From Bombyx mori (taxonomy: Eukaryota > Arthropoda > Insecta > Lepidoptera > Bombycidae), in assembly GCF_030269925.1 (NCBI RefSeq), contig NC_085117.1, positions 11,594,731-11,658,730 of the forward strand: DNA of 64,000 nucleotides, written 5' to 3'. This document shows positions 47,391 to 60,289 of the stretch, one piece after another; position 1 is the first letter of the stretch; every line of letters starts with the position of its first letter. The notes beneath the pieces were generated by a model. It did no database searches. It was not told where the DNA came from and saw nothing but the letters and a program-made list of their open reading frames with translations. A program made the translations under genes and the position numbers.

Positions 47391-50300
47391 ATGGCAGTGA
47401 ATAACAATGGCACTAGTGTAGCCAGTGGCACATATGACACAAAAATAGCGGGATTATATGACTTACTTGACACTCTTGGTTCAGGACATTTCGCTGTTGT
47501 AAAGCTAGCTAGGCATGTCTTTACTGGAGAAAAAGTTGCAGTGAAAGTGATTGACAAGAGTAAATTGGATGATGTATCAAAGTCCCATTTATTTCAGGAG
47601 GTAATGTTTTTTATTTCACAGTCACAAAACATTTCATTCGCAGCTAAATGGTTAAATTAGAAACCTTTATAATATGTAAATCATCTTAATGATTTAAACA
47701 TTTTAATGGGGTTTTCTGAGTATGAGTTAAATGTTTTTTTAAAAAAAAAAAAGAATAGTATGCAATCTTCAATTTTCTGATTGCATGCATACATTCATAT
47801 ACTGAGCCTTGTCTCTGAGTCTTGCTTTTTGCCAATTTGTTTTAACTTAATTTTTTTTATTATTACCAAAGTACAGTTCTGTCAGTCATAAAAAATATAC
47901 TCAGTGTATGTGGGAAATTCACATATTCACTCATGTGAGGAATTCACATAATATATAGCACACATGTGCATTAGGTGCCATTCATAAATTAGATTACACG
48001 AATTTTAGGACTTATTTATTTTATGTTTGTATTTAAAAATAGTCAAAAGAATAACTTTTTAAGATGTTCTTATTTTTATTAAGTAATCTTTAATAAAATC
48101 CCTCTCTAAGAGCACTCGGCGATGACTTGAAACTTATTTAAACCCGTACCATTCAGAATTTTTGTGAATTTTAGTATCTCATTTGCATTAGAAAGCCGCT
48201 CTTGAGGTTGGATGTTGTTGCCTGAGAGATAAATTCATAGGGTGCTAAAGCATTAATAAATATAGGTCAAATTAGTAAATTTTTAAAGGTTTTTATTCTA
48301 TATAAATTTCTCGTTTTGTGTGAAGTCACAAAGCTTTTGATGCCCCAGCCTCTTTCTTCTCAATGTCTCCCCCCTTTAACGTATGATAACAATTTTATTG
48401 TCTTGTGTCCTTGTCAAATTATTCCAAATACAGGGAGTACTTATTAATTTCAGATTTTGTTTTACAGGTTCGATGTATGAAATTGGTTCAACATCCAAAC
48501 GTCGTACGCCTATATGAAGTAATAGATACACAAACTAAGCTATATTTAATTTTAGAATTGGGAGATGGTGGTGATTTATATGACTATATCATGAGACACG
48601 AATCTGGTCTTTCTGAATCTCTAGCACGTGATTATTTCAGACAAATAGTTCGTGCAATCTCGTATTGCCATAGGTTTGTATTTTAAACTTATAAAAAAAT
48701 TGTTTCATAGGTTACAAATTAACATACACTTGGTTTTCTATGTCTGTGTTAATTCTCCTGACGCCTTTATACCTTCTAATGAGAATCATACTTAACACAT
48801 GCTTATGAATGCTTTCCAAGATGAAAGAATAATATTGTGTAATAAAGACCAAAACCGTCAAATCATAATTTACCGGGTGTGCTGTGAGCTAATTCACCAA
48901 CCTAAGCAAAAAAAAAAAACTTGAGACATAAAATAATTGATTTATTTTATCATTCGAAATATAATCTGAGTATCATCCTACATTGCTTAGTATTAGGTCT
49001 GAAGTATAAATAGTGACAGATTACATTTAATTGCCTAAAGGTTTCATTAGTATTCATTTTCCACTAGGTTTAACTGTATTAGAGTTAAACATATTGTATA
49101 CTGAGGCCTTAAGCTAGGATTTTATCCTCTGTTGTAAATACTGGGTAGACATGAACGTCAGAAACAAGCATACCAAATGTCTTATATAAGTAACTCTGAC
49201 ACGAAATCGAACTCAAATCCTTTAGTACCATAGTCAGAGACATTAGGCATTAGCCTGATGCAGTAATATAATGAAATCTATGAAAATTTATTAATTAATC
49301 TATACCTAAGCTATGAGACTGATTCACATATCAGCAAAAGCTGCTATTTTCCTATTCAAAATAATTAAAAAATTAAAGGCATGCTAAAATTGCTTTTAAA
49401 TACTGACATAATATAATCAAATATATTTGTTGTCTTGTATAAAGTTTAAAAAGTTTAAATTTTTTGTTTTTCAGATTACATGTTGTTCATCGAGACCTCA
49501 AACCTGAAAATGTAGTTTTTTTCGAAAAATTAGGACTAGTCAAATTGACTGACTTTGGTTTTAGCAATAAATTTTGTCCAGGTCAGAAATTAGAGACATC
49601 CTGTGGTTCACTTGCTTATTCAGCTCCTGAAATATTGTTGGGTGACTCTTATGACGCTCCTGCTGTGGACGTCTGGTCTCTCGGCGTCATTCTCTACATG
49701 TTAGTATGTGGACAGGCTCCATTTCAGGAAGCCAATGATAGTGAAACTTTGACAATGATAATGGATTGTAAATATACAATTCCTTCACAAATTTCAAATT
49801 CATGTAAAAGGTAAATAAACTTAAAATAGCTCATGTTGTTTAGTGTAGGCTGGAGAGATAACTGCCAAGCGGGATGGCTGGAGCTCATAGACACCTTGAG
49901 ATTTGAGATTGAAACCTCAAATACATTTGAAAAACCTTTTACTTCACCCTTTCGTCAAAGTAAAATGGACATTCATTTTTGACATTAGGAATATGGAGAG
50001 AAGTATAAATCCGAATATTAGGTTTTAATGTTTTAAAAATATAACCTAGTGTAGATTACATTGAAAAACAATTCCAGACTCATTGGAAGAATGTTAGTGA
50101 GAGAACCAGAGAAACGGGCGTGCCTATCCGAAATCGCCACAGATCCTTGGGTCACTGCAGGTGAAGGTGTCACCATAGAAGACTTCGATACGCCGCTCGT
50201 TGCCAAAGAACAATTAACTGATGAGGACCGTTCAGCTATAATTCAAAGAATGGTTAGTGGCTCGATAGCCACCAAAGAAGAAATATTGGAAGCTCTGGAT

Positions 50301-52166
50301 AAAAACGAGTACAATCATATAACGGCAACTTATTTTTTACTCGCCGAAAGAAAGCTGAAATCAAATAGGTGAGAACTAGATTTTTAATTTGATATTTTTA
50401 GAAATGAGAAAAAAGTTAGTACCATATACTTCACAGTCGATCTGGTATTCCAGGTCGGAAGCGTTGCGTAGACAAGAGGGTCCGCGTCGTCCCGAGGCTC
50501 TGAGCGTGCAGCGCGCCGCCCCGCAGTCCTTGCTCGCGCCCCCCGCGCGCGCCCTCGCACCGCGCACGCCACGGACGCCGCAGGACGTCCCACCGGTCAA
50601 TATACTTAATCCATTTAGCTTTAAAAAAATCGAGTTGTTCTAATTTTCAAACCATACATATCATTTATTCATGACAGAATTAAGGAAAGTGGCAACGATC
50701 GTGCGACCTTACAAAATACCTTACTATAAGTGGAATCAGTTTGCTAATTACAAAATATGTCAATACAAGTACAGTAGCAATTATAATTAAATTAAAATTT
50801 GAAATTATAGAGGTCTAGAAAATGCAGTATAGTAAGAGAAGAAGATGATGACGAGGAGAGCGCGGTCCCGGGCGGTTGCGGTGCGCGGGACGGAGACACG
50901 CGACGCGGCTCTCGCTCCGAGGGACGTCTGCATCTCGCAGCCAGGCTCGTGCCGTCCGCGCAGCCCTCCCACCGCCCCGCCCTCTTAGCGGATAACCTCA
51001 CAAAGGTACGATATTACTACAACCAATTTTGTGTCCCAATTGTGTCAATCCCAAGTGTCCCAATTTTACACCTATATTCGAAAAGAATTATCGGAGCTTT
51101 ATAAGTTTTTATTATAATAAGAAGCCTATTTTAGTCCATAGAAAGTTTCATAGAAATCATTATTCACAGTAGTTTGCTAAAGATTATATCACTAATTTAT
51201 GGGTTATCAAAATCTTAAACTATAGTACGAACTGTTGCCGTTTCATTATTAATGTCAAGACATTGACAAAAGAAAAAAAATATAATGATTAAATAGCTGA
51301 CCGAAGTTGGCTTTAATTTATATTACAAACGACATAACATAACAAATAATTGGAACTTAACAAGGGATAGGCTTAAGTGAAATATATTAATAATAATGGT
51401 ATATAATATTAATAATAAAAAAACCTTCGATGAGCAGTTTTATTATAGATACACCTACCAAGCATATAAATTAAAGATAATTAAAAAATCGGTTTTAGAT
51501 GGGTAAATGAACTCAAGGTCCTGCTAATAGATATTGCATGAAGTGGAAGTATATCATCCTTCAAATTTTCAGGTGAATTTGGATGATGAAGGTGGCGGGA
51601 TCGCAACGCCGGCACCGAGAGTGCCGCCGCCGGCTCCACCTCCCGCACGCCGGAACCGAATAGAGTGTCGCCGCCGAAGACCTCGCGCCGGCTCTTGCTC
51701 CTCGTCTGACTTATCCGATGACGACTCCGAGAAAAAGAAGCGCGCTGCCGAACGAGCCGACGTCGCACTTGATGGTGCTCGCCGAGATTCTCATGACGAC
51801 TCCAGCGACAGTCAGGAGCGAGGGGCCGGGGCCGGTGCCGGGGCGGTCGGCGGCTCCGAGGCGGGAGCGCAGGCCGCCGGCGACGGCACGTCAGCCGCGG
51901 GGGGGCGGGGCGCGAGGGGCGGGGACGCGGGTGGGGACGGCAGGGCGGGCAGCGGGGCGGGCACGGGCCGGCGCCGCCGCACCTCTAAGCATGAGAGTCG
52001 GCTCCGCGAGTCGCGGTCGTTGAACCGCATCGCGGAGGTGGAGGAGGCGGGCGGCGCGCGGTGGTCTCGCAGCGGGCTGGTGTCGCTGTGCGGGCGCCCG
52101 CTGCTCCGACTGCTGGCGGCGGCGCGTCCCTCTCCGTCAGCGCGCCGGTTGCACGGACTGTGTTAG
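47391..52166 (+). CDS. Snrk: SNF-related serine/threonine kinase SNRK
   Basis: Seven coding exons: 47391-47600, 48468-48673, 49475-49810, 50078-50368, 50454-50595, 50811-51005, 51573-52166; 657 codons plus TAG. An acceptor at 47386-47387 directly before the ATG means a non-coding 5' exon exists upstream, not located. Kinase landmarks: glycine loop [10 protein letters not shown], catalytic Lys in [26 protein letters not shown]-loop [13 protein letters not shown] (the LKB1-type site), and [26 protein letters not shown], conserved in SNRK after the kinase domain, follows. This is an AMPK-family kinase of metabolic signalling; substrates are unknown from sequence. The tail has the acidic patch [14 protein letters not shown] and [16 protein letters not shown], also found in vertebrate SNRK. 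The last exon is extremely GC-rich, with Gly/Ala runs, and its C-terminus does not match the vertebrate end. AATAAA lies at 52740-52745. Confidence 0.92.
48869..48921 (+). repeat. Bm1 3'-end scrap with A-run
   Basis: gggtgtgctgtgagctaatt, then a spacer and an A-run, match the SINE 3' end. SNRK intron. Confidence 0.4.
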
Positions 52167-52739
52167 CGACTCCGCTGGTCTATAAAGTCCCTTTCAGTTT
52201 AAACGTATTGATTTATTTCGTCTTTGAACTTGAGCATCTGTCGAGTCTGTCCGTGAAGCATGGTCCGACGCCAGCGACCGAACTGACCTGCGTAACGTTT
52301 CAGACATGAAACAGAAACTTGATTTTTAATGAAAAAAAAACCACATGCTACATTTACTATGTCTTTAAAAGGCAAAAAAATACAGTACGGTTTGTACGAT
52401 TCATGAACGTTTGTTCATTTTGTATAACGAATTATAGAAGTCGGTCGCAGTTTTGCCATCGAGCTACTCGTTGGTTCGTTCGACTATATTTCACAGGTGA
52501 CGACAGGGTTTTTGGACTTCTACTTTGATTGAATATTATAAATACAATCTTTATAAAGCTCGTGCTTATAAAATCTGCAATATTTGTACATATATTCTGA
52601 AACACCTGTTAGGTGACAAATTTTAATTTTATTGAACATTTTCCTATAAAAAACTACAATAGGATTTAAATAATTCACCTTGATTATTTTTTAAGCTATT
52701 TTTCATAATTAATTTACAGGTGTGACAAAAAGTTGCAAT

Positions 52740-52745
52740 AATAAA
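52740..52745 (+). terminator. Candidate poly(A) signal of SNRK
   Basis: This AATAAA lies about 575 bases past the SNRK stop in AT-rich 3' flank. Other candidates exist further down (for example near 54590), so the 3' UTR length is uncertain. Confidence 0.3.
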
Positions 52746-53811
52746 TACTAAAGGCATATATTATATGTTCAATAATTATTATTATACAATATTCGATGCC
52801 AGTACCATAACTTTGTAAGGTGGCTGATAGCAAAGTTAAGATTATTTTTTTACTAGAGTTTTATTTATTAGAGAGTTTATACATATTTGAATTAAATTAA
52901 AAGTGCAAAATAGTATTCAGAGGATTGGAACATGGTGATATGTTGTATCCAAACGTTGTTTGGCGAAGTGTGACGTCACTCTGAAGGAACATTTTTTATT
53001 TTAATATTCTCCAATACTTTCTATCTATATAAATGTCTTATAAGCCCATGCCTCTAAAGTCTTTATAAATATAAAGTTTCCAATAAGTATGTACGGAATC
53101 CGTCCATTTTTTTCTTTAATTCACAATAATACATTTGGCCTGTGAATATTATTGCACCCTGCGTTATACCTGTATAAATATCATTTTTGAGATTATTACT
53201 TAATAATTTAATGTTTTTTTTTATGCAAAAAATATATACCCATGTATTTGTGTTCTATTAGATGTCAATCAATTTAATGTTCTTTTATATTTTACGGGGA
53301 TGTTTCTTGTTTATAAAGAATGTTAATTCGCAGAACTGTAAAGTCATACGTCAACAATAATTACATACAAACGTGAAGCTGCATATTTGTTATGTTTAAC
53401 AGTTGCTGTTGATTTAAATGATATTGAATTGAAAAATATAATTTAATATTATATATTACAAAGAAATGAATCAGTTATAGCTGATGTATATTTCCATTTA
53501 TGTTAAATTTTATTAAATGTTTTTTGTATTCGTAAATATAATTATTTTTACAAGGTTTCATTGTATAATGTAAAAAATTCATTCAAGAGTAGGTTTTTGC
53601 AAATTGATTCGTTACGATATTCCAATATCGTAAAAAAATTGACTTTGCTTTGACATTAGCTTCGTCGTCTGTCCATCTACCGCAGCAAATAAATATGTAT
53701 AGAGGATTTTGCATATGTTTAAAGAATTTTGGATTAAAAGCGCCGAGGCCCCGAACTAATAATAAAAATATTTTATTAGATTTATTTCAGTCTTGACGTG
53801 TTCATAATATA

Positions 53812-54112
53812 ACTAGATGATGACTCGGTTTTTTTTTTGATAACGCCATCTTGTTGTGTCTTTAATGCGGTTAGTTGCCCTCAATTAAGAAAAATAGTAT
53901 TATTATTCGCCAATAGATGTCGGGAAGAGTTGATTATTGAAATTCACGAATAAAACAACATTTTCTGAAAATAAATCGTAGCTAGATCGATTTATCGCCC
54001 CCGAAATCCCCTGTATACTAAATTTTATGAAAATCGTCGGAGCCGTTTCCGAAATTCAGATTATATATATATTTATATACAAGAATTGCTCGTTTAAAGG
54101 TATAAGATAAAT
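53812..54112 (+). repeat. RTE-type LINE 3' end
   Basis: The 3'-terminal segment with aaaatcgtcggagccgtttc, an ATATAT run and a short tail repeat (tataagataaat) is typical of lepidopteran RTE LINEs. Confidence 0.5.
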
Positions 54113-55151
54113 ATCACTGTTTGGTTACTGGCGATACGATGAATTCAAAAAGTTAACGGAGACTGTATTTACTGAATGCTTACTAATCTATTGATAAATG
54201 TGTGTAATAACTTGAATAACTTACCTTTGTAATGACTGATTTGACCAAGCAAATTTAATGATTGTATAGTGTACCTAATAATATAATATCAATGCATTTT
54301 TTAGTCCGATCCTTGATAGATTCGCATTTTATATAATTGTTATTAAGAATTATTAATTGAGATTACGCGTCAGGTGCTACCCGAACTAAATTTGTGAACA
54401 TTTTGACATAAACGTTATGAAATAGGTATAAATGTTCCAATTATTTAAAATTATTTACAAAATTTATTACATTCTAGATTATGTTTTAAAATATTTTATT
54501 ATAATATTATATTATATTATATATAAATTAATTTTTGCACTTAAATATTATTTGGTACTTGAGTTGCGTGCTGTTGTTCACAAATCGTAATAAACAAATG
54601 GATGCAGAAATTACCAACGTTAGTCTGACGTCACAGTATACCTTTAATTAATATCTTTTTGTAATGATTTTTGGGAAAACTGTACATCGCTAAAACAAGG
54701 GATATACATAAAATACTATGCTAAAAGCCTATACAAACTATGACTAGTACAAAGGGATCAGTGGGAATGAAGTTGAATTGTATTGGATTACTTGTTTCTC
54801 TTTTTGATCCGTAACTAATGAAGTTTGTGGAATATTAAAAAAAAAAAGTCGATAATCATGACACCGCTTCCACGGCGAACTCGTCTGCCCTACTAGAATA
54901 AAATCAATGAAAATAGCACAGTAGTCGCGTGAGACACCTCAATATATAAATTAAATTTCGTTAAATAAACACCGCCAAGTCTATACTTGAAATAGGTATT
55001 GACATTACATCGCATCCATCCACAGTAGCAGTAAAACGAGATGCCCTATTTTCTCCAAATCAAACGTTCTTGTGATGTTTATCAATCCCGTGTTATCGTT
55101 ATCATTTTGCTTATAATACATAACTTTTATGACCTTTTATATTCCTGTCAT

Positions 55152-55327
55152 CAGTGTGCTTAGTGCGAGTTTTTTAACGCTCTCGATAGCGTAAAAGTTA
55201 ACTTAATTTATATGCAGTTGGATCAGCGCCCCTAGCGGCAAACGCAGGCAAACGTTCCAATTGCATACAAAATCGAGTTAACTTTTACGCTATCGAGAGC
55301 GTTAAAAAACTCGCACTAAACACACTG
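55152..55327. mobile_element. 176-bp hairpin MITE, copy 1
   Basis: A 52-base left arm (from cagtgtgcttagtgcgag) and a 52-base right arm are inverted repeats with a single mismatch, around a 72-base centre containing cagcgcccctagcggcaaac. No target duplication is clear. Confidence 0.75.
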
Positions 55328-56814
55328 TAACTTTTCTCTTACTTTGTTCGGTTTATGCAAATTCACAAATAAATCTCCACGAAAATCCATCTACGCACAC
55401 GCACTACCCAAAAGCACGGATTTCCGTCTTTTTACACCTCTAATAATTAAGTTAGCACCTTTTTTGCGCCGATTAATTGCCCTACAGCACATTTATTTTG
55501 AAAAATACTCGATTTCATATTTAATCCATATAACTAAAAATCAATGTTCGCTCGTTGTCTTGGACCACTTCTGTATTTCTCGATTTTATCATCACCCCGT
55601 GCTCTTTATCATTTGACAGCCTCCGTTGATACTGTTGTATCCAAAGACCGCTTCGCCGGTTAGGTAGACCTGTTTAATGATTTCCCTTATCTTAAACCCC
55701 CATTTGCATCCAATGAAACGCCCATTTTTTTTTGTCATGGACTCTTATCAGTGTATGGACTTAGATTCATAATGAATATTGCCCGGCATTTCGAACAAAT
55801 ACGCTACCTGCCCGGCATATAAAAATAATTTTAATATCGTGAAAAATGGATGCTTTACTTACTTTGCCCTATATTAATCTTTTGAATTCTCTGTAAGTGG
55901 ATCAATAATGGGTATAATGTTTCAAGATCGCAAAATGTTTGTGGGAGATCTGTGACGTCATCGCTGCGCTCTATAGCTCCTAGGTCTTTAGCTGATTAGT
56001 TGACTTTATTTGTTTAAGTTTTGTTAACACAACACTTAACCCAAACCGGGACATTTTATTCCTAATATTTAACTGCCCTTTAGGTCTTGATAAAGTATCC
56101 CTTCACTTATCTAAATTCCAGAACACATTCAGTATATCTATTATTACAATGTTACGTTTAAAATATAATTCTTGTATAGTAGTAAGGGCTGTTTGTTCCC
56201 CATTTCACAGTAAATGTTTTCTGCTAACGATTAACAGATTTTGGAATGCGAGTGTTGCGTGGGATATATTATAAATATATTTAAACCGATGTACTCTTAT
56301 AGTGCCATTTGTATGTAAAAAAAGCTTCAAATTTTAGGGGAATTAGAAGAAAAATATTTATAACCTAGTCTTATAGGTGAAGGTACAGTAAAACCGCAGT
56401 TACAAAAGCAAAAAATTAAATTTGGAAATATCATAATTAGTAGGTACTTACGTAATACTGACAACGTTTTTCGTTTCTCCTTATCAATAAAAAGCGTATT
56501 AATATGCGAGAATGGCATGCAATCCATGTTTACTGATTAAAAACTCGCGATCCGTGACTAATAATCACGTTTGTTTTGGTTTTTAGATACGTTCTCGGCT
56601 TACCTTATAGCCCAGAAGCATTCGTATGCCCTAATGACATAATATAATAACTGTTTTTATATCTAAAACTAATTTTTGGTCACCGTAATAGCTTGTATCG
56701 CCCCAGCACATTGACATCGTTAACAGCACGGAATTAAGTGGCTCAAATTAAAATAATGCATTGTTATTATAAATGTAAATTATATATGCACGCGTTTGCA
56801 ACAGATGCAAAGCT

Positions 56815-56990
56815 CTGTGTGCTTAGTGCGAGTTTTTTAACGTTCTCGATAGCGTAAAAGTTAGCTCATATTTGTATGGAATGGGATCGTTCGCCTACGT
56901 TTGCCGCTAGGGGCGCTGTTCCAACTACATACAAAATTTGGCAAAATTTTACGCTTCGAGAACGTTAAAAAACTCGCACTAAGCACACTG
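56815..56990. mobile_element. 176-bp hairpin MITE, copy 2 (inverted centre)
   Basis: Same length and arms as copy 1. The asymmetric centre (gccgctaggggcgctg) is its reverse complement, so the two copies lie in opposite orientation 1.5 kb apart. Confidence 0.75.
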
Positions 56991-59900
56991 ATTACGTTAA
57001 TAATAACACCGGTAATATTATATTCACAGTAATGTGCCATGCCAGTTCTAACGTTTTAAAATAATGATAACCACAGTTTAATTTAACATATTTTTAACCG
57101 ATACCAGAAACTCAGTTGTATGAATTTTTTGTGGACCTACGTGATTTTGAAAATATTTTTATTCTTTTCAAGGGTATACTCACGAGATGGGCTAATTGTT
57201 AAATCTTATCGATAAATTTCACTCTTGAAATCGATTTGTTTCTTTTTTAAATTATAATCATATTAAATTGTATTTTAATTGAATGGAGAATATCAATTTC
57301 GCAGCTAATTTAAAAAATCATTTCATTGTAGCAATTCTCTGTACCATTATTATGAAACCTTTTGAGTAGTTGATTTTATAAATGTTTTACAATAAAAAAT
57401 CTACGTGTAAATAAAATAATTATTGTTGTAAATAGATAGTTTAGCTTTATCGTTGTAAATTATCATAATAGCACTTTAAACATCAATATAATTTATTGCC
57501 TTAACGTTGTTAATTATCACGACAATGTATTTTTTACGGATAAATTTAGTTTTTGGCGCAATTTTGTGCTTTATTTCGCAATAATATGTCTTGACCAAAG
57601 ATAAGGTGTGAATGTGTTAAATGATTCCTAATATTTGATGTGCTGTTTGGTGCCAAGTTATTTGTCTAGATTAATTTATATATTATACAAAAGTCTATCT
57701 ACTTAGATTATAAATTATGATTTTAACTCGCATCTGTTATCTAGCGAATTATTCGAAGCGGGTGCTTTTTTTATCTGTGATTAGTTTCAATAATATCTAA
57801 ACCTGTTATTAATAATCACTGCGATTTTTTACCAGTAATATATCGTGTATTGCATCTTCCGATCAGGTTTGAAGCTAAATGATAATGTATAAGACAAGGC
57901 ACGATGTAACTATTTTTAGGTTACTTGCACAGAATTTAAATAACAATACGATCGACCGTAAAGTGTCAATAAATACTTAAGTATTACAAAGAGGCATTAC
58001 AGGTAATTACTCTTTACATCTAGATGTTTTTTTTGTTTTTTTTTGATAATTGTTTTGTCTATAGTTGTCTGTTACTGGCACTAAGATTTTAGGTCATTAA
58101 AATAAAATCGCGCGTGTATCAAACAACGCACCAAGAAGAGCTCCGAACTGAAAGTGAATGGTAAAATTAAATAATTTTATAGTTTTCATTACTTTCATTA
58201 ATAGCCTTTGCCGTACCACAAATATGAATATGAATAGTACATACCCACCATTCATATTCGTGCTTATGTATTGCAATTTATTTAAAACATAATAAATTTC
58301 ATGCAAAATCGGCTCTTGGGTTTTAAATATAGTTTCAATCCGTAGATAACAGATGAGTTTGTAAACATCATTTTAGCGCGTATTTTGTTGACTACGAAGT
58401 ATTGTACTTAAAGGTAAATTCGAACCTCACTATTGCCATACTAACTGTGGTAACTGGTAAGCTCAGGCCACTTTTGCGTTAACGGCCTCATAAAGTTTTT
58501 ATTTATTATCATGTTGACTGCCACGTAGGGCATCGGTGACCTACATGGCAGTCAACATGTTAATGAATAAAAACTTATATGACTACTATGTCGATTTCTC
58601 TCTTCGATCTTCTAAGAGACCGGAATATCTAGTAGTCTCCGGGAAAGATGAATCCGAAGATACTGAGAATGGATTTATTTCTAAGAGACCTAAAAGATAT
58701 ACATTAAAAACAAAAGAAGGCAAAGTTAGGTAATCCAGAAGCTTAGTAACAGAACGTAGGGCACTGGTGACTGCCATGTCGCAGTCAAAGTATTAAGATT
58801 GATTACTTCAATAATAATCGTAATGTAACGTAACGTTACGTAATGAAACGAAATTTGCCAAAATCTCAGCCTTGCCGCCTTGACACTTTACTGTCGGTAG
58901 TATAGATTAAACCCAAATAAAAACACATTTTACATAGTACAAGTTCGATGTTCTTTGCCTTATGTTTCTTTCGTTACGTGTTCAATTTCACAAGATGAAC
59001 TCTAATTTAAAAATGCTTCGATGTAAAACTCCTTCAGTAGGTAGGCGTTTTGTAGATACACTAAATTTACTGTTCTTTTGAGCACAGGTATGGTAGTATT
59101 TCTTTATTTTTCAAAGAGAAACGTTTAAAAATGTAAGAGCTGCTTTCGTATCTTACTGTTGATTTGAAATTGTAATTATTATAATTTGATTTAATATAAT
59201 TGAGAGACATATATTTTTTTCATTAAATTACCCTCGCCTCCCTAGACACATAACTTCTAGACGGTAGGTATTCATAATTTAATAATAAGCACGAAATACA
59301 AAAGCGTTCTATTGCGACGTGAATATTAAACCACTGAGTATCCACCGTTCTGTGAAAACCACTATATAGATACATAATCTCTCAACTTTGTTTGAGTCCC
59401 AACAGATTTGTTTCAAACGCAGCATGCAGTAGCTTTTTTAAAAGCATTGTATACACCCAACTGAACACGTCCTACCTGGTGGAAGGGCGTATTGTTAACC
59501 TTAACTGTAAAACTGTGTGGTGCTCCAAATTCCTACAATACTCTGAAAACGCTGCTGCCTATTCTTCGATGAAGCCCATAGTCTATTTTTATGACACCCA
59601 AATGAAGAGATGTAGTGCTATTCTAGATCGTCACGACACTGCCATATGAGACCACATGAACGTCAAGTACGGTCTCAAATTTAAAAGGGTTGCGCAAACT
59701 TCCTTATGCCAGAATAAGTATACGCAGACTGCACGGTTAACAGCTCACCTTGTATTGAGTAGTAACCGTAAATAGTCATAAAACGTCTCTGCAGGTCATC
59801 CAATCCTCTTTTTGTAAGATAGACGTCAGAGCACTGTGATACTTAAGGAATGTCGACCTTCACGACGATTCTTCCTTTCTGTCTATTCTTCTAAATTTAG

Positions 59901-60170
59901 AAGCGATGCGTAAGCATCATAAAGTAGCGCAGAACGCTACTTCAACAAAGTGGCGCCACATGATAATCCTTTTATCGTAGCCGCCGCTATTTGCATAGTT
60001 ACATATTCGACCCACGGTCGGATATGTAACCCGCTGTCTCCCGAAATGTAAGACATATGGGGACCCCGGGGCTACGGAACGGAAAACAAAATAAAACTCC
60101 AATAAAATATTAAATGCTTAATTTAACTGTTGAATCATCTAATAGAACACTGATTGAGAAACAATATACT
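56991..60170. other. AT-rich intergenic stretch with a hairpin and small frames
   Basis: Holds the palindrome 58511-58558 and an open frame at 58536-58733 with no recognised domain. A second frame at 59392-59649 and a GC-richer patch at 59890-60090 also lack homology or splice support. Confidence 0.4.
58511..58558. repeat. 48-base imperfect palindrome
   Basis: Arms of 19 bases (starting atgttgactgcca) pair with one mismatch around a 10-base loop. A diverged direct copy of its right two-thirds occurs at about 58754-58791, on the other side of a 198-base open frame. Confidence 0.7.
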
Positions 60171-60289
60171 TTAAAAGCGTTAAGAAATATTAAAAGTCCA
60201 TGCTAAAAAAGGCTATCTAAACTGGTTTTCATCAAAAATCATCGTTTACATTCTATGACTCTTTTCACAAGTTTCAGCATATGGGCAAT

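Larger units (their letters stand above)
52200..55150. other. SNRK 3' flank and AT-rich intergenic DNA
   Basis: Contains the SNRK 3' UTR and, at 53812-54112, the 3' end of an RTE-type LINE (ccgaaatcccctgtatacta, then an AT run and caagaattgctcgttt). No other gene is supported. Confidence 0.45.

Noticed and set aside
51812..52030. Minus-strand and +1 open frames over the last SNRK exon
   Set aside because: Shadows of a GC-rich coding exon; the SNRK frame carries the conserved [11 protein letters not shown] block.
59392..59649. Open frame of 85 codons
   Set aside because: No recognised motif, no splice support and no nearby promoter or poly(A) signal; kept only as an unexplained frame.
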